From Dolomitihabitans soli (GTDB taxonomy: Bacteria > Actinomycetota > Actinomycetes > Streptosporangiales > Streptosporangiaceae), in NCBI RefSeq assembly GCF_022213955.1, contig NZ_JAKNTW010000011.1, positions 186,001-250,000 of the forward strand: DNA of 64,000 nt, in the 5' to 3' direction. Within the stretch, counting starts at the first letter, position 1; each line of letters opens with the position of its first letter. This document shows, piece after piece, positions 1 through 8,588 of the stretch. The notes beneath the pieces are model-generated. The model was given only the letters and a program-made list of their open reading frames with translations. It did not search any database and was not told where the DNA came from. The position numbers and the translations under genes were made by a program.

Positions 1-273
1 CGAAGCCGGTGGTGACGGGCAGCGGGAATGCGGCACCCTCAGCCGTGCTCGAACACCCGCACCTCGCCGGGAGCGCGCCTGACCTCACCGATGTCTGCGA
101 ACGACACTGCATTCCTCATCTCACTTACGAAGGAAGGCTTCATTAGTAGCAGTGGGCAATCGCGGAGGTCAATGGGCAGTTCTCTTGTATATGCAGGAAG
201 ATAAGGAGGTATGGACAGCTGCTGGACACTGGCATAATTTGCAGTTACAAAGGAGACCTACATTACGGACGGT

Positions 274-1428
274 TTGGTGGACCTACGCGGCGGTGACCTG
301 TCCCGGCTCAGGCAGCTCAACTCGCTGACCGCGATCAGGGCGCTGCGTGCGGCCGGGCCGCTCACCCTGTCGGCACTCGCCGACAGGGCCGGGCTGTCGC
401 GCCCCTCCATGAAGGAGGTCGTCGACGAGCTCACCTCGCTCGGCTGGGTCGAGGAGGTGCCGCCGAGCCCCGGCACCATGGGGCGACCGGCCCGGCGCTA
501 CCGCTTCCGCGCCGACAGCGGCCACCTCGTCGGCGTCGACATCGGCGGGCACAATGTCCGGGCCGCGCTGTCCGACCTCGACGGCCATGTCCTGACCGAG
601 ACCCGGCAGCCCGTCGAGCCGGACGCCCCGCTGGACGAACGCCTGGCCGCCATCGAGCGCGCCGTGTCCGGCTGTCTCGCGGCCAGCCGCAAGAACCCCG
701 CCGACCTGTGGGCCCTCGCCGCCGGCAGCACCGGCGTGATCACTCCGGACGGCCGTATCGCGCTCTCGAAGGCCGTCCCGGCGTGGACCGGCCTCGACCT
801 TGCCGGCCGCCTGCGGGAGATGTTCCCGTGCGAGATCCTGGTCGAGAACGACAGCCGGCTCGCGGCGCTTGCCGAGTTCCGGCGGGGCGTCGCCCGCGAT
901 GCCCGGGACGTGGTGTTCCTCCACGTCGGCAGGCGCATGGGCGCCGGTCTCATCATCGACGGCAAGGTCCACCGCGGATTCGGCGTGGCCGCCGGCGAGG
1001 TCGCCCTGCTGCCGGAGTTGCGCTGGTTCGACGCCCCCGAGCACCTCAACACGTGCGCCGCCGTACCGCCCGGCACCCCGCCCGAGGACGCCGCCGGCCA
1101 CACGCTGGCCGCCGCCCGGTCCGGCGATCCGGTCGCGTTGGAGGCGGTCGGCCGCTACGTCGACGACCTGGCCGTGGGCACCGCCGCGATGGTCCTGCTG
1201 CTCGACCCGCAGATGGTCGTCCTCGGCGGCGGGTTCTCCCGCTCCGCCGACGTGCTCCTGCCGCCGCTGCGTGACCGGCTCGAACGGCGTTGCGTCCGTC
1301 TCCCAGAGATACGGGCCTCGACGCTGGGTGACGAGTGCGTGGTGGTGGGCGCGATCGACCACGCGGTGGAGCATGTCGGCCGCCGGTTCTTCACCCCCGA
1401 CGCGGGGCCGCTGCCCCTCAGCCGCTGA
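274..1428 (+). CDS. ROK-family transcriptional regulator
   Basis: 384-residue protein. Residues about 20-75 form a winged helix-turn-helix (LTLSALADRAGLSRPSMKEV), followed by a ROK sugar-kinase-like domain that opens with the nucleotide-loop motif VGVDIGGHNV (86-95) and later has END before SRLAAL. This order is that of XylR/NagC-type sugar-responsive repressors. The usual ROK zinc-binding cysteine cluster is not recognisable: only one Cys (NTCAAV) remains where GHxxxxxxxxCxCGxxGC is expected, so ligand binding or kinase activity may be altered. Start is TTG 274 (GTG 277 is an alternative); AAGGAG at 250-255 is rather far upstream. Target genes cannot be told from the sequence. Confidence 0.85.
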   Translation: MVDLRGGDLSRLRQLNSLTAIRALRAAGPLTLSALADRAGLSRPSMKEVVDELTSLGWVEEVPPSPGTMGRPARRYRFRADSGHLVGVDIGGHNVRAALSDLDGHVLTETRQPVEPDAPLDERLAAIERAVSGCLAASRKNPADLWALAAGSTGVITPDGRIALSKAVPAWTGLDLAGRLREMFPCEILVENDSRLAALAEFRRGVARDARDVVFLHVGRRMGAGLIIDGKVHRGFGVAAGEVALLPELRWFDAPEHLNTCAAVPPGTPPEDAAGHTLAAARSGDPVALEAVGRYVDDLAVGTAAMVLLLDPQMVVLGGGFSRSADVLLPPLRDRLERRCVRLPEIRASTLGDECVVVGAIDHAVEHVGRRFFTPDAGPLPLSR

Positions 1429-1511
1429 CGCGACCGGTCCCCCCGGGCCAGGTGATCACCGAGCCCGCGCCATCGCCATCGGCCGATCAACCGCACATGC
1501 AGCACTCCCAC

Positions 1512-1723
1512 CACGCTGATAGGGGCAGCCGAAGTCCGCCGCGTGACCTGCAGGATGCTCTCGCGTACGGCGGGCGGGACGCCGAAGTCCATGTCGGCCA
1601 CCCACGCTCCGGTGGTGCGGGGGACAGGAAGCCCCACTTGACGCCGTGCCCCGAGCGCAGCCGTCCGACGTCGATGGCCTCGAACGGGTCGGCGGGCAGG
1701 CGGTTCACGGCGTCACCCCGCAT
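1512..1723 (-). pseudogene. Decayed MalY/PatB-type PLP aminotransferase, N-terminal remnant
   Basis: Read on the minus strand from ATG 1723 (or GTG 1708) the frame gives NRLPADPFEAIDVGRLR then GVKWGF. This is the usual N-terminus of MalY/PatB cystathionine beta-lyase-like aminotransferases. The next family block, GAWVADMDFGVPPAVRESIL, is in a different frame, and DFGCPYQR (family DFGYPY) is in a third. At least two frameshifts and loss of the rest of the gene, including the PLP lysine, make it non-functional. Its start overlaps the end of the DinB-like gene, so the two were probably translationally coupled. Confidence 0.7.
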
Positions 1724-2183
1724 GCTGCCGGGCGAGGATGACGTCGCGCAGGATCTCCATCTGACCGTGGTGCTGCGCGAGCTCCTCATAGACGTGCAGC
1801 AGCGCCGCCCCCTGGGTCAGCTCGCGGTCGGGGCCGAGGAAGTGCGCGGGTGGCGTGCCGCGGAGCCGGGCGGCGGGAACGGCCGCGCGCACGTCCTCGG
1901 CGAGCCTGGCCCGTACCGCTGTCACGCTGTCCAGCAGCGGACCGACGGGGCCGGCGCTCGCGAACTCGCCGTCGCGGTCGCGGACGACCTCACGTCCCGC
2001 GACGAGCGCCCCGGCCCAGTACGACACCACTCCCAGGCAGTGGGCGAGCAGCGCGTAGGGCGAGTTGGCGCCGGGGAACGGCGGTCTGGCGTTGGCGAGC
2101 CGGTCGCCGAGGCCGGCGACGATGCCGGCCATCCCGTCCAGGGCACGGTCGACGTAGTAGAGGTAGTCGTCATCGGTGATCAC
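1713..2183 (-). CDS. DinB-superfamily (DUF664-like) protein
   Basis: 156-residue single-domain protein of the size of DinB/YfiT-like four-helix metalloproteins. Candidate metal ligands are His48 (in LLAHCLG), His130 (LLHVYEEL) and His138/139 (AQHHGQ); the HVYEELAQHHGQ block is typical of the actinobacterial DUF664 branch. Some members are mycothiol- or bacillithiol-dependent transferases, but the substrate here cannot be predicted. It is followed with overlap by a decayed aminotransferase, and the barstar gene lies 141 nt upstream on the same strand. Confidence 0.8.
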   Translation of the reverse strand: MITDDDYLYYVDRALDGMAGIVAGLGDRLANARPPFPGANSPYALLAHCLGVVSYWAGALVAGREVVRDRDGEFASAGPVGPLLDSVTAVRARLAEDVRAAVPAARLRGTPPAHFLGPDRELTQGAALLHVYEELAQHHGQMEILRDVILARQHAG

Positions 2184-2324
2184 ATATGGCTCCTGCCCTG
2201 GACCCGGAGTTGACGCGCTCCCCGGGGTGGATCCCGGGCGCTCCGAGTTCTGCCTGAGAGCAATCGTCAGGACTTGCGGATCGATTGGGCGCGGTCGTCA
2301 AGGTGCCCATGGGACATCCGTGGC

Positions 2325-2711
2325 TCAGGTCAGCGCGGCGGTGACGCGCCGACGGAGCTGGGACTCGTGGCGGGGGTCGGTGCACAGCGTCACGGTCAGC
2401 CCCGCCTTGGCGGCGTCGGCGAGGACGGCCAGCAGGACGGCGAGCTGCTCCGGGGGCTCGGCGGCCAGCAGTTCCTCGGCGTGCTCCACGACGAGGACGA
2501 CGGCGGCGGTATCGGTGTCGGTGTCGGTGTCGCGCAGGGAGTCGGTGAGCGCGTCCCAGTTGCGGCCGAAATAACCGGGCAGGCGCAGGGCCCGCGCCAC
2601 CTCCTCGAAGAAGGCGGCGCGGGTCCGGCAGGCCCGCCCGTCCACCACCGCCGGGGCCGGGCCGGTGGACAGCGTCAGCCAGCGCGGCAGCGGACGTGCG
2701 GCGGAGCTCAT
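2325..2711 (-). CDS. Barstar-family ribonuclease inhibitor
   Basis: 128-residue cytoplasmic protein. The motif YFGRNWDALTDSL (47-59) matches barstar's YGxNxDALxDxL, which carries the two Asp residues that plug the barnase active site. The family function is to neutralise a barnase/RNase Sa-type ribonuclease until it is secreted. ATG 2711 is chosen because the open frame upstream of it is out-of-frame translation of the RNase gene. A run of alternating Asp-Thr codons (residues about 61-68, GTGTCG repeats in the DNA) is a small low-complexity insert. The gene starts 7 nt after the RNase stop, so the pair is one transcription unit. Confidence 0.88.
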   Translation of the reverse strand: MSSAARPLPRWLTLSTGPAPAVVDGRACRTRAAFFEEVARALRLPGYFGRNWDALTDSLRDTDTDTDTAAVVLVVEHAEELLAAEPPEQLAVLLAVLADAAKAGLTVTLCTDPRHESQLRRRVTAALT

Positions 2712-2718
2712 GGCGGTC

Positions 2719-3132
2719 CTAGAGACGGTAGAAGTCGGTGTAGTGGTTGGGCGAGAACCACGTCGTGCCGGTGCTGCGGTTGACGACGATGCGGTACGCG
2801 TCCCGCGCGGCACCGCGTGAGCGGGAGTACACGTCGTACTCGTAGTAGGTGGCGCCGCTGGGAAGCTGGCCCTCACGGTTGTAGAAGCGGCCGCCCGTGT
2901 AGTTGTAGCGGCCGTCGGGCCAGGAGTACCAGCCGGAGGCGGTGGGGAAGCTCTTGGAGGCCCAGATCGACCTGGCCGAGCGGGCGTCGGCGCAGCGGGA
3001 GATCGTGCAGGAGTCGTAAACCGCCGCGCTGGCGGGGGCGACGCCGACCAGGCCGATGAGGGAGATGAGGGCGGCGAGGATGACGGTGAGCCGGACGGGC
3101 CAGGCGGGTCGAGGACGCGTGGGAGCGTGCAC
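2719..3132 (-). CDS. Secreted guanyl-specific ribonuclease (barnase/RNase Sa family)
   Basis: 137 residues: Sec signal peptide ending at ASA36, then about 100 mature residues, the size of RNase Sa/barnase-like enzymes. Cys42 and Cys47 could form a disulfide. The core includes GWYSWPDGRYNY, YYEYDV (candidate catalytic Glu98), Arg110/Arg114, and SPNHYTDF (His130, candidate catalytic acid), in the order known for Glu-Arg-His microbial RNases. GTG start 3132 follows a strong AAGGAGG. Immediately downstream is the barstar inhibitor. The pair could serve phosphate scavenging or interference competition; the sequence does not decide. Confidence 0.88.
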   Translation of the reverse strand: MHAPTRPRPAWPVRLTVILAALISLIGLVGVAPASAAVYDSCTISRCADARSARSIWASKSFPTASGWYSWPDGRYNYTGGRFYNREGQLPSGATYYEYDVYSRSRGAARDAYRIVVNRSTGTTWFSPNHYTDFYRL

Positions 3133-3546
3133 GGAGCCTCCTTGCGGGGGATGTGACGGACATTGTCATGATCGCTGTTCGTCTCGGGTCAGACAAAGAA
3201 GAACAATGCCAAGGAATGGTGAACAATTGTCGGCCAGCTTCACCAGAGTAGGACGCGGGGTCCCCTCCGGCGCGCTCCGTACGAAGTCCGTGCCCGGGGT
3301 CAGCTCGATCGTGCCGTCGTACAGCAGCCGCTGTCCGGGCGGAGATTCATCGCGGACGCGATGAAAGCTTCATCCCGGGGGCATCCGGCCCTCCTGGCCG
3401 AGGTGACACGGTGCTGCTCCGGCGGACCTACGTTCTGATCTTCGTGGAGCACGGGACCTGATTTCGAGCGGAAGAGCGCCTCCCTGCCAGGAATGTGTTG
3501 CCCGTGCCGCGGCAGCGCATCACGTCGGCGCATCAGCCATCTCCAG

Positions 3547-3562
3547 ATGTGAGCGTTAACAT
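3547..3562. promoter_or_regulatory. LacI-type operator (imperfect)
   Basis: ATGTGAGCGTTAACAT, an imperfect inverted repeat closely related to the perfect TGTTAGCGCTAACA at 3841. No intact gene starts close by, so it may be a leftover of a deleted transcription unit. Confidence 0.5.
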
Positions 3563-3740
3563 TCCCTCGCAAGGTCAACCCGCGTAGATCGTGGGGTTCA
3601 TGAGCAACCCGAGTGACGTGGTCGCTCGAGTCGCATTCACGTTGCCGGTGCGTTGCAGCCGAGTGAAAACGCTCGCACCGACATTGTCAAGAGGGCGTTG
3701 CGGGACAGTCAGTCGCACAGGCCCCGATGCGTTTGGGGTA

Positions 3741-3769
3741 TTGACCGCTGCAATGCCAGCGATCACACT
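3741..3769 (+). promoter_or_regulatory. Possible promoter of GH43 operon
   Basis: TTGACC at 3741-3746 and CACACT at 3764-3769 with a 17-nt spacer. The same -10-like hexamer CACACT with a 17-nt spacer occurs before both xylanase genes. The perfect operator at 3841 would lie about 70 nt downstream of initiation. Confidence 0.35.
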
Positions 3770-3840
3770 GCCCGTAACAACGCCCAGCCGCACCCGTTCA
3801 ACCATCGAAGCCTGGCGCACCTGGCCTCTGGGCGCAGAAA

Positions 3841-3854
3841 TGTTAGCGCTAACA
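3841..3854. promoter_or_regulatory. LacI-type operator, perfect palindrome TGTTAGCGCTAACA
   Basis: Perfect 14-bp palindrome, identical to the site at 39795-39808 and one base different from TGTGAGCGCTAACA at 30584. Such GC-centred palindromes are typical LacI-family operators. It precedes the GH43 operon. Confidence 0.75.
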
Positions 3855-3991
3855 GCTCCTGGAGTGCCGTCTGATGCCCTCCTCACCCGTAAGCCGTTGC
3901 GGGCTGTCACAGACCGCTGGGGTGGCCGTCGCCTTCCGGCCCTCGACGCCGGCATCGCCGACGCCGCGTTCGCGCCGGTCCGGCCCGCTCA

Positions 3992-4007
3992 ATGTGAACG
4001 CTAACCA
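3992..4007. promoter_or_regulatory. LacI-type operator next to GH43 start
   Basis: ATGTGAACGCTAACCA, the same motif with a few mismatches, 15 nt before the GTG start of the first GH43 gene and beside its RBS (AAAGGGA, 4011-4017). Binding here could block elongation or translation. Confidence 0.55.
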
Positions 4008-4022
4008 GCGAAAGGGACGCCC

Positions 4023-5423
4023 GTGGCCCGACCATCCCTGATCCTGCTCACCGGCATGGCCTCGCTCGTGATCTTCAGCGGCGAACTGGTGGCGGCCGAT
4101 CCGGTGTACGCGGCGGCGTTGCCGTACGGCGCCCGTTCGCTGGAGTCGGTCAACTATCCGGGCCGGTACGTGCGGCACCTGGACGCCCTGGGCCGGCTCG
4201 ACCCGGTCACCTCGAGCAGCACGGTCCAGACCAAGCAGGAGGCCACCTTCACGGTCATGAACGGCCTGGCCTCACCGGCCTGTTTCTCGTTCCAGGCCAA
4301 AGACGGCCGGTTCCTGCGACACCAGGACTGGCGGCTGCGGGTCGACGCCAACACCGGCGACCCGACCTTCCGGGCCGACGCCACGTTCTGCGCGGCGGAC
4401 GGCTCGGCCGCCGGCTCGGTCTCGCTCGCCTCGTACAACTACCCGAACCGCCGCATCCGGCACCGCGACTTCGCGTTGTGGCTGGACACCTACCAGGACA
4501 CCGCGCCCTTCCGGGCCGACAGCTCGTTCCTGATCACCACGCCGTGGACGCCCAAGACGAACAGAGGACCGGTCATCCCCGGCCTGTTCGCCGACCCGCA
4601 CCTCGCCACCTTCAACGGCCGCTACTACCTCTATCCGACGACCGACGGCCATTCGGGCTGGAGTGGCACCTACTACAAGGCGTTCTCCTCCTCCGACCTG
4701 GTGAACTGGACCGACCACGGCGTGATCCTCGACCACGGGCCCGATGTGTCCTGGGCGGACGACTCGGCCTGGGCGCCGGCGGTCGCCGCCCGCAACGGGC
4801 GGTACCACCTCTATTTCAGCGGCGGCCTGGCCGGCGGCGCCAAGCAACTGGGCGTGGCCGTGGCCGACTCCCCCACCGGCCCGTTCCGCGACGCACTGGG
4901 CCGGCCGCTGATCACCAGCGGCCAGTTCTCCGGCGGTCAGGCGATCGACCCGATGGTGTTCACCGATGACAACGACCGCTCCTACCTGTACTGGGGGCAG
5001 GGCGTCGCCCGGGTGGTGCCGCTGAACAGCGACATGATCTCGTTCGATCCGGCACAGGTACGCACGATCACGCCGTCCGGCTACAACGAGGCGCCGTTCG
5101 TGTTCAAGCGCAACGGCACCTACTACTTCATGTGGTCGGAGAACGACACCCGCAGCGAGGACTACCGGGTCGCCTACGCCACCGGCGCATCACCGCTCGG
5201 GCCGTGGACCAAGCGCGGCGTCGTGCTGCAGAAGCGGCTGGAGGCCGGCATCAAGGGCACCGGCCACCACTCGGTGGTCCGCGCGCCCGGCACGGACACC
5301 TGGTACGTCGCCTACCACCGCTTCGCCGTACCAGCCGGCAACGGCACCAATCGCGAGACCGCCATCGACCGGATGGAGTTCAACGCCGACGGCACCATCC
5401 GCCCGATCGTTCCCACTCTCTAA
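4023..5423 (+). CDS. Secreted GH43 arabinan/arabinoxylan hydrolase with N-terminal CBM42 (AbfB)
   Basis: 466 residues. An N-terminal export signal ends near residue 32. Residues about 37-170 are an AbfB (CBM42) arabinose-binding beta-trefoil with repeated units such as SVNYPGRYVRHL and YNYPNRRIRHR. Residues about 185-466 are a five-bladed GH43 catalytic domain with the expected three acids: Asp191 in GLFADPHL (base), Asp309 in AIDPMVF (pKa modulator) and Glu356 in YNEAPFVF (acid). Likely releases arabinose from arabinan or arabinoxylan outside the cell. GTG start 4023 follows AAAGGGA. It is 10 nt upstream of a second CBM42 enzyme and has LacI-type operators in front. Confidence 0.88.
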   Translation: MARPSLILLTGMASLVIFSGELVAADPVYAAALPYGARSLESVNYPGRYVRHLDALGRLDPVTSSSTVQTKQEATFTVMNGLASPACFSFQAKDGRFLRHQDWRLRVDANTGDPTFRADATFCAADGSAAGSVSLASYNYPNRRIRHRDFALWLDTYQDTAPFRADSSFLITTPWTPKTNRGPVIPGLFADPHLATFNGRYYLYPTTDGHSGWSGTYYKAFSSSDLVNWTDHGVILDHGPDVSWADDSAWAPAVAARNGRYHLYFSGGLAGGAKQLGVAVADSPTGPFRDALGRPLITSGQFSGGQAIDPMVFTDDNDRSYLYWGQGVARVVPLNSDMISFDPAQVRTITPSGYNEAPFVFKRNGTYYFMWSENDTRSEDYRVAYATGASPLGPWTKRGVVLQKRLEAGIKGTGHHSVVRAPGTDTWYVAYHRFAVPAGNGTNRETAIDRMEFNADGTIRPIVPTL

Positions 5424-5433
5424 GGAGACACGC

Positions 5434-6888
5434 ATGCCGAGGCTCTTATCCCGGCTGGGCGCGGTGCTCGCCGCCGCCTGCCTGGTGTTCACGTCGTTGT
5501 CGGCGCTCAGCGAGAAGAAGGCGGCCGCCCTGGAACCGTTCACCGGATACCTGATGGCGCACTTCGTGGGAGAGTCGGCGAACGGCGAGCAGATCTACCT
5601 CGCCCACAGCGACGACGGACTGCGCTGGACCGACCTGAACAACGGGCAACTGGTCCTGCGCTCCACGATCGGCACCCGAGGAGTCCGCGACCCCGCCCTC
5701 GTCCGCTCCCCCGCCGGCGACCGTTACTGGATCGTCGCCACGGACCTGCGCATCGCCAGCGGCACCTCCTGGAGCGACGCCGCCAACCGGGGCAGCACCT
5801 CGCTCGTCGTTTGGGAGTCGCGCGACCTGGTGAACTGGTCGGCCCCATGGCTGATCAACGTGGCAGGCGGCATCCCCGGCGCCGGCAACGCCTGGGCGCC
5901 TGAGGCCATCTACAACCCCGCGACCGGCGACTACGTCCTGTACTGGGCGACGAACTCGCCGCGCAACGGCGTGACCAAACACCGCATCTGGTACACCCGC
6001 ACCAGCGACTTCCGCAGCTTCACCGCGCCGCAGCTCTACATCGAGCGCGGCGGCGGCCAGGGCATCATCGACACCCAGATCATCGAGGTGCCGGGCAGCG
6101 TCGGCGGCTACCGGTACTACCGGGCCTCCGCGGACGGCCACATCACGATCGAGGCGGCCAACTCGATCCTGGGCTCCTGGACGACGCTCGGCAACCTGTC
6201 GCACATGGGCATCTCCAACGGCACCGGCGGCGGCAACGTCGTGGAAGGCCCCATGTGGGCGCAGTTCAACGGCCGCAATGAGTGGGCCCTGTGGCTCGAC
6301 CAGTTCGCCACCGGCCGCGGCTACATGCCCATCACCTCGACGAACCTGGGCAGCACGCAGAACTTCCGCACGCGCTCCGACTACGGCATGGGGCTCAATC
6401 GCAAGCGGCACGGCTCCATCCTCAACCTGACCGCCGCCGAGGAGAGCCGCGTGCTCGGCCGCTGGGGCGCCACCGTGCCGATCAACCGCATCCAGTCCTA
6501 CAACTTCCAGGACCGCTACGTCCGGCACGCGAACCTCGACGTGCGCATCGACGCGAACGTCAGCCCGGCCCAGGACGCGCAGTTCCGGCTGGTGCCCGGA
6601 CTGGCCGGCGGCTCCGGCACCGTGTCGTTCGCGTCGGTGAACTTCCCCGGCTACTACCTGCGGCACTACAACTTCGACTTCGCCCTGGCCCCCGACGACG
6701 GCACCGCCACCTTCGCGGCCGACGCCACCTTCCGCCAGGTCGCCGGGCTCGCCAACGCGTCGTGGACGTCGTTCCAGTCGTACAACCATCCCGACCGGTA
6801 CCTCCGCCACTACAACTACCTGCTCCGGCTCGACCCGATCACCAACGCCGAAGGCCGCAACGACGCCACCTTCCGCGCGACGACATAA
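5434..6888 (+). CDS. Secreted GH43-like arabinosidase with C-terminal CBM42 (AbfB)
   Basis: 484 residues with a Sec signal peptide (about 1-32). The N-terminal two-thirds is a five-bladed propeller of the GH43/GH62-like kind: RGVRDPALV holds candidate base Asp86, WAPEAIYN and IIDTQIIEV follow, and VVEGPMW is a candidate acid region. Residues about 348-484 form an AbfB/CBM42 module (SYNFQDRYVRH, SVNFPGYYLRHYN, YNHPDRYLRHYN). The module order is the reverse of the gene before it, which has its CBM42 at the N-terminus. ATG 5434 follows AAGGAG, 10 nt after the preceding stop, so the two are an operon. Exact bond specificity cannot be told. Confidence 0.83.
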   Translation: MPRLLSRLGAVLAAACLVFTSLSALSEKKAAALEPFTGYLMAHFVGESANGEQIYLAHSDDGLRWTDLNNGQLVLRSTIGTRGVRDPALVRSPAGDRYWIVATDLRIASGTSWSDAANRGSTSLVVWESRDLVNWSAPWLINVAGGIPGAGNAWAPEAIYNPATGDYVLYWATNSPRNGVTKHRIWYTRTSDFRSFTAPQLYIERGGGQGIIDTQIIEVPGSVGGYRYYRASADGHITIEAANSILGSWTTLGNLSHMGISNGTGGGNVVEGPMWAQFNGRNEWALWLDQFATGRGYMPITSTNLGSTQNFRTRSDYGMGLNRKRHGSILNLTAAEESRVLGRWGATVPINRIQSYNFQDRYVRHANLDVRIDANVSPAQDAQFRLVPGLAGGSGTVSFASVNFPGYYLRHYNFDFALAPDDGTATFAADATFRQVAGLANASWTSFQSYNHPDRYLRHYNYLLRLDPITNAEGRNDATFRATT

Positions 6889-7058
6889 CCCTGCCGGTCC
6901 TCCTCACCCTGCGCGCTTGCGCCCCATAATCCCTTCATCCCCTTATAAATATTTTGACTCATCCCCCAAAATCGTCCGGATGCAAGACGGCCGTATGGGT
7001 ACGTGCATCACATAGCGTAATGATTCGCCTGAAATGGGGAGAATGGGCGGGAAAACCG

Positions 7059-8582
7059 GTGATCGCATTTCGGAAAGCAGCAATAGCCGCAACAACGGGA
7101 ATGCTCGCGGTCGCGTGCACCAGCGCACAGAGCACGACGGCGCAGGCAGGACCGCCAGTCGGCCTTGAGTCGTTCTACCAGCAGAAACTGTCATGGTCGG
7201 ACTGCAAAGAGGGCTTTCAGTGCGCCACGTTGAAGGTGCCACGGAACTACGCCGATCCCGAGGGTCACCAGCTGAAGATCTCCGTCATCCGGCTGCCCGC
7301 GAAAAACAAAACCCGCCGCATCGGCTCACTGGTGACCAACCCGGGAGGACCCGGCGGATCCGGCGTCTCCTTCATCCGAACCTCCAGCCAGGCATTCGGC
7401 CAGGCACTTCGAGATCGCTTCGATCTCGTCGGATTCGACCCCCGCGGTGTGGGGGAGAGCGAAGCGGTGCGCTGTCTCGACTCCCGGCAGGCGGCGCACC
7501 GCGCCCTCGCCGACCCGCCCATCACCTACGCCGAGATCAACGCCCAAGTCGCGTTCGTACGCGCGTTCGTGGCAGCCTGCCAGGCCAGGTCCGGCGCCAA
7601 CCTGCCGTACGTCGGCACGCTCAACGCCGCCCGCGACATGGATGTGCTGCGGGCAGCGCTCAAGGACAAGCGACTGACCTACATCGGGTTCTCGTACGGC
7701 ACGTACCTAGGCGCCTTCTACGCCGACCAGTTCCCACAGAACGTGCGGGCCCTTGTCCTGGACGGCGCCATGGATCCGAAACTGACGGGCGGGGAACTCC
7801 TCCTTGATCAAGCCAAGGGATTCGAGACGGCACTGCGCTCCTTCGCCGCCTACTGCGTCAGGTTCGCCGGCTGTCCTTTGGGCACCGGGAGCGTGGACCA
7901 AGCGGTCAACAAAGTCTCCGACCTACAGAAACAGGCCGACCGCAAGCCCTTGAAGAACCGAGAAGGCGACCGCACCCCAGTAGACGACGATGGAGTGACC
8001 TCGGGGATCTCCAACGCCCTCTACAACTGGCAGGCCTGGCCCACGCTATGGCAGAGCTTGGCACAGGCGATCGACGACGGTGACGGCACCGGCCTGTTCA
8101 AGCTCGGCAATGAGCCGGAGGTAGTCAACTTGAGCGGGGCGATACAGGCCATCAACTGCATCGACAAGCCGTACCCTGCCGATCTCGCGGCGGTTCAGAA
8201 CCTGGCCGACCGGGCCGAGAAGGCCGCGCCGCGGTTCGGCTCCCTCTTGGCATGGTCGTGGCTGCCGTGCGCCTACTGGCCGGTCAGAACCACCCAGCAA
8301 CCCAGGGCCCTGACCGCGACTGGAGCCCCTCCGATCCTCGTGATCGGCACCACCCGTGACCCCGCTACCCCCTACAAGTGGGCTCAGAGCCTGGCGGGCC
8401 AGCTAACGTCCGGTGTCCTGCTCACCTACGACGGTGACGGGCACACCGCCTACCTGTCCAACACAGAGGAGTGCATCCGCCGGCCAGTCGCGCAATACCT
8501 GATCAACGATCAGCCCCCAAAGCATGGCGTCACCTGCGAACAGGAGCTGCCGAACTCGGGAAACAAGGGCTCACCAAGCTAG
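7059..8582 (+). CDS. S33-family (tripeptidyl aminopeptidase-like) alpha/beta-hydrolase lipoprotein
   Basis: 507 residues from GTG 7059. This start gives a clean lipoprotein signal with Cys20 in LAVAC; ATG 7020, in the same frame, would add 13 residues before it. Features are oxyanion-loop NPGGPGGSG (94-102), FDPRGVGES, nucleophile elbow GFSYGTYLG (Ser212), the acid region TRDPATPY and the catalytic His in DGDGHTAY. This matches Streptomyces tripeptidyl aminopeptidase/SlpD-like exported peptidases. It probably trims peptides at the cell surface. A paralogue lies at 22728. Confidence 0.85.
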   Translation: MIAFRKAAIAATTGMLAVACTSAQSTTAQAGPPVGLESFYQQKLSWSDCKEGFQCATLKVPRNYADPEGHQLKISVIRLPAKNKTRRIGSLVTNPGGPGGSGVSFIRTSSQAFGQALRDRFDLVGFDPRGVGESEAVRCLDSRQAAHRALADPPITYAEINAQVAFVRAFVAACQARSGANLPYVGTLNAARDMDVLRAALKDKRLTYIGFSYGTYLGAFYADQFPQNVRALVLDGAMDPKLTGGELLLDQAKGFETALRSFAAYCVRFAGCPLGTGSVDQAVNKVSDLQKQADRKPLKNREGDRTPVDDDGVTSGISNALYNWQAWPTLWQSLAQAIDDGDGTGLFKLGNEPEVVNLSGAIQAINCIDKPYPADLAAVQNLADRAEKAAPRFGSLLAWSWLPCAYWPVRTTQQPRALTATGAPPILVIGTTRDPATPYKWAQSLAGQLTSGVLLTYDGDGHTAYLSNTEECIRRPVAQYLINDQPPKHGVTCEQELPNSGNKGSPS

Positions 8583-8588
8583 ACGCCC

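Larger units (their letters stand above)
3133..4022. other. Intergenic region with operators and a coding-like scrap
   Basis: No intact gene is seen in these 890 bases. They hold three LacI-type operators (3547, 3841, 3992) and a possible promoter (3741-3769) for the downstream arabinosidase genes. On the minus strand around 3237-3350 one frame reads RLLYDGTIELTPGTDFVRSA, which looks like coding sequence but could not be assigned to a family; it may be the tail of a lost gene that once used the 3547 operator. Confidence 0.5.

Noticed and set aside
39-119. Minus-strand 26-codon frame at the left edge, MRNAVSFADIGEVRR...VFEHG then stop
   Set aside because: Could be the broken start of a gene divergent from the ROK regulator (the end recalls glycosidase N-termini), but it is too short and cut by the window edge to support.
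2505-2535. GTGTCG microsatellite in the barstar gene as a possible regulatory repeat
   Set aside because: Encodes a short in-frame Asp-Thr run; six-base units keep the frame, so phase variation by frameshift is not expected.
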